Source: Mycoemilia scoparia (taxonomy: Eukaryota; Kickxellomycota; Kickxellomycetes; Kickxellales; Kickxellaceae). From it: a stretch of DNA of 30,897 nt. A program made the translations under genes and the position numbers. The stretch is from assembly GCA_027575805.1 (NCBI GenBank), contig JANBPU010000193.1, positions 1-30,897 on the forward strand, in the 5' to 3' direction. The notes beneath the pieces were generated by a model. The model worked only from the letters and a program-made list of their open reading frames with translations. It searched no databases and had not been told where the DNA came from. Positions 28,908-30,897 of the stretch are shown here, in pieces; position 1 is the stretch's first letter, and the number at the start of each line of letters is the position of its first letter.

Positions 28908-29121
28908 AACTGTCTTTTTATAGCTCATGATTGATGTTGCTGTCTTTGACTATTTATTATTGGCAGTAACGAAATAAAAAAGAAATGAACTCTTGGTACT
29001 GCACTTCCTCGATTATAACTGCTAATCCACGGATTTGAATTCCGCAGCTTTAGCCGATTAAGGCAAGCATTGCTTTTAAAGATGTGAATCGTAGCGTCGA
29101 CCATATCTTTATCTATCAAAC

Positions 29122-29367
29122 CAAAGCAGTATATGTTTTTATAATTGCTCAATTTGGTTGATGTTGACACCAAGTGCCATGGCTTTATGATATGAAATGG
29201 CAGACACAACAGTTGCATGATAGACTACTACATGGATCCCAAACCAGCGGTTCCACAAAAGATAATGCCTTGGTGAAGCTTAGGTTTATAAACACTATGT
29301 CTTGGGGTGCATTTCTTGAAAGTATTTCTTTTTGCAGAACATATTCTCTCCATACCGCTACCATCAA
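29122..29367 (-). pseudogene. Frame-broken coding remnant
   Basis: Three successive minus-strand segments read like one protein in different frames. The first, from ATG 29367 minus one codon, includes VFINLSFTKALSFVEPLVWD. The second, about 29245-29160, includes VYHATVVSAISYHKAMALGV. The third includes YKNIYCFGLIDKDMVDATIH and NACLNRLKLRN. Each frame closes soon after the next becomes plausible, with no GT-AG pair I would trust. A decayed gene with at least two frameshifts explains this best; family unknown. Chance frames remain possible. Confidence 0.3.
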
Positions 29368-29575
29368 ATATTGATTATCCTACATACGACATACCAGTTG
29401 GTGCTAATAAATTTTCATTTAAAACACTTTTATAAGGTACATCAGGATATCTTTTTTATTGATATTTCAACCAGGTACAACTATACAAATATTTACACAA
29501 ATCTCAGTGTATTAACTAGGCCGATTATCACTGCAAAAAACAGCACATCTTGCTCAGCCTTATGCAGTATCATCA

Positions 29576-30274
29576 ATGTCAAGCACTGATAATCTCAGCC
29601 CTGAACATGAGACAAAAGGAGCAACCAAAATACCCGCTTTTGAGACAAAGACAAACGCAAACTGTTCGGGTATGGAAAGACTTCCAGCCAAGCCCACCGC
29701 CTTTGAAGCGCACCCAAGCCATAGGAGATGCTCCCTGTCTGACTTCCGTAATAGTAGTCCCCACAGAAAACGAGGAGAAACCAGCACCGAGACCATTGGG
29801 TTTGGCCAGCAACAAAGTCAACAGCAGTTAGGGCCGCCTAGCATCTCGTCTAATTGTGTAGATGAAGAAGAAAGGGGGCTGCCTGCTCCACCGCAAATAT
29901 CTCGGAGTCAGACATTCCCGACTCTGATGGCAACCCAGCACAGTGCATCTTGTCAACATTGCCCTGTCACTGGTCCTATCCCTGAATACTGGACTCCGAT
30001 AAACTACCACCCTGGACCTTATCACCACCACTATTTGCCCTATCCTCAACACCACAGATATATGGAAACCAACACTATACCAAACTCGAACACTCGAGTA
30101 TTTTCAAATATATCCTTACAGTCCAACTTGAGAAATACTTATAAAGGCAATTTGATAAATAATGACTATAGTAATTCGGAAGAACAAGGTAGCAAATATT
30201 TATTAACTATGGTATCAGTCAAACTATTGTTGGCCAGAATATTAAAAATAGTATTTTGTATTATTATACTTTAA
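29576..30274 (+). CDS. Small disordered protein with phosphorylation-type motifs (232 aa)
   Basis: Unknown family. The ATG at 29576 opens a frame longer than any other over this stretch. Residues 1-200 are disordered, rich in Ser, Pro, Gln and His. RRCSL at 50-54 fits a protein kinase A site. RSQTFP at 110-115 matches the mode-I 14-3-3 binding pattern R-S-x-T-x-P. A CQHCP pair at 126-130 and a His/Tyr/Pro-rich stretch (145-162) follow. The last 25 residues are strongly hydrophobic (MVSVKLLLARILKIVFCIII) and end the chain, so it could be a tail-anchored membrane protein. However, the end lies in AT-rich DNA, and a GTAGCA after codon 204 could be a splice donor, so the tail is uncertain. It follows the receptor gene in the same direction. 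Confidence 0.55.
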   Translation: MSSTDNLSPEHETKGATKIPAFETKTNANCSGMERLPAKPTAFEAHPSHRRCSLSDFRNSSPHRKRGETSTETIGFGQQQSQQQLGPPSISSNCVDEEERGLPAPPQISRSQTFPTLMATQHSASCQHCPVTGPIPEYWTPINYHPGPYHHHYLPYPQHHRYMETNTIPNSNTRVFSNISLQSNLRNTYKGNLINNDYSNSEEQGSKYLLTMVSVKLLLARILKIVFCIIIL

Positions 30275-30897
30275 TAATGCTAATAAAATGTCTTGGTAAT
30301 AATATTATAACGAAAAATTAAATAGTCAAATTATAAATATGGCTTTGTTTCTCAAGTTACTAGGCATAAACAGTCCACCAAAAAAATCATTATCAAAATT
30401 ATAATAAAAAAATATAAAAAAGTGCATACACATAGAAATAGAAGAAATAATAATAAATAATTGTTGATAAGAAACAAATTATAATCTCAACAATACATGC
30501 ACTTAAGAGAAAAGTCAGCTTTAAACTATCATACAACAATGGGTCTTAACTAAGCCTTAAAGACATCTGAAAAGAATATGAGTCCGGTCAACTTCTCCAG
30601 CTACTGTAAAGAACTGTAACTTTCAATAAAGGAGGTCCACACTGCATAACCTGTACAGACTGTGAGTATATTCTATTCAAACAAGGATTCAATAAGATAA
30701 AATTTAATAGGGAAAACTAAAGAGTAAAATAATATTACTCTAATCAAAAAGATAAAAAAAGAGTACATTATTTATAGTTAAAAATCTAAAAATATTTAAG
30801 CTGTAGAAAGAAAATTGGAGAGTGTTGCACATTCTAACCACAATTTAGAATTAGATTAACACACAGCAGATTTCGAGAAATTATTAAGCAACCTAAG
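30275..30897. other. AT-rich 3' flank, no gene seen
   Basis: Strongly AT-rich with A runs; several AATAAA-like hexamers near 30280-30470 could serve the gene ending at 30274. No open frame, RNA gene or repeat that I can support. Confidence 0.6.

Larger units (their letters stand above)
27853..29575. other. 1.7-kb spacer
   Basis: The 3' flank of the receptor gene and upstream region of the last gene. It holds a TA tract directly after the stop, a GT tract near 27885, a perfect inverted repeat at 28737-28770, a palindrome at 28890-28907, a short GTA triplet run at 28690, and a frame-broken remnant on the minus strand. The open frames at 28265-28528 (-) and 29332-29589 (+) look AT-driven. Confidence 0.5.

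Noticed and set aside
1..30897. CRISPR array, bacterial operons, phage genes
   Set aside because: No spaced identical repeats and no bacterial gene organisation; the content is eukaryotic throughout.

Overview
The window looks like nuclear DNA of a fungus, most likely an early-diverging lineage. A Kickxellomycotina/Zoopagomycota-type fungus is my guess; the sequence does not prove it. The evidence is eukaryotic throughout: a tRNA-Ala gene with a 10-base intron after the anticodon, a mitochondrial-type EF-Ts with a presequence, a seven-transmembrane Gpr1/Git3-like receptor, a gene with a GT-AG intron, a solo LTR, and TATA boxes with AATAAA signals. The DNA is AT-rich, most genes have no intron, and the spacers are long and full of microsatellites.

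Layout, left to right. tRNA-Ala(TGC) is at 149-230 (+). A small secreted protein (1271-1564, +) is convergent with an unknown 428-residue protein (1863-3149, -). Two miniature inverted-repeat elements lie upstream of that gene, in the spacer before the 1311-residue nuclear-type protein (4116-8051, -). Next are a two-exon gene for a 116-residue protein (8288-8758, -), a frameshifted coding remnant, an F-box/LRR-type protein (9621-11864, -) and a 241-bp solo LTR (11971-12211) flanked by GTAC. A low-complexity 448-residue protein (12988-14334, -) is followed by a 4.7-kb non-coding stretch with GT/CA repeats and a third miniature element. EF-Ts (19006-20247, -) is followed by a protein with tandem Cys/His repeats (21106-21774, -). 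A 4-kb spacer then holds a fourth miniature element and another coding remnant. The receptor gene (25747-27852, +) and a small regulatory-looking protein (29576-30274, +) close the window, with a further frame-broken remnant between them.

There is no operon-like organisation. A loose signalling theme (Gpr1-like receptor, proteins carrying RRxS and RSxTxP motifs) is inference only. The most notable structures are a family of TA-flanked miniature elements sharing the terminus TATGGnnnnTTATTTTTGAAGG (four copies), the solo LTR with its target duplication, and the 29-residue C-S-H-x-H repeats. Several proteins have no family I can name, and I say so in each entry.
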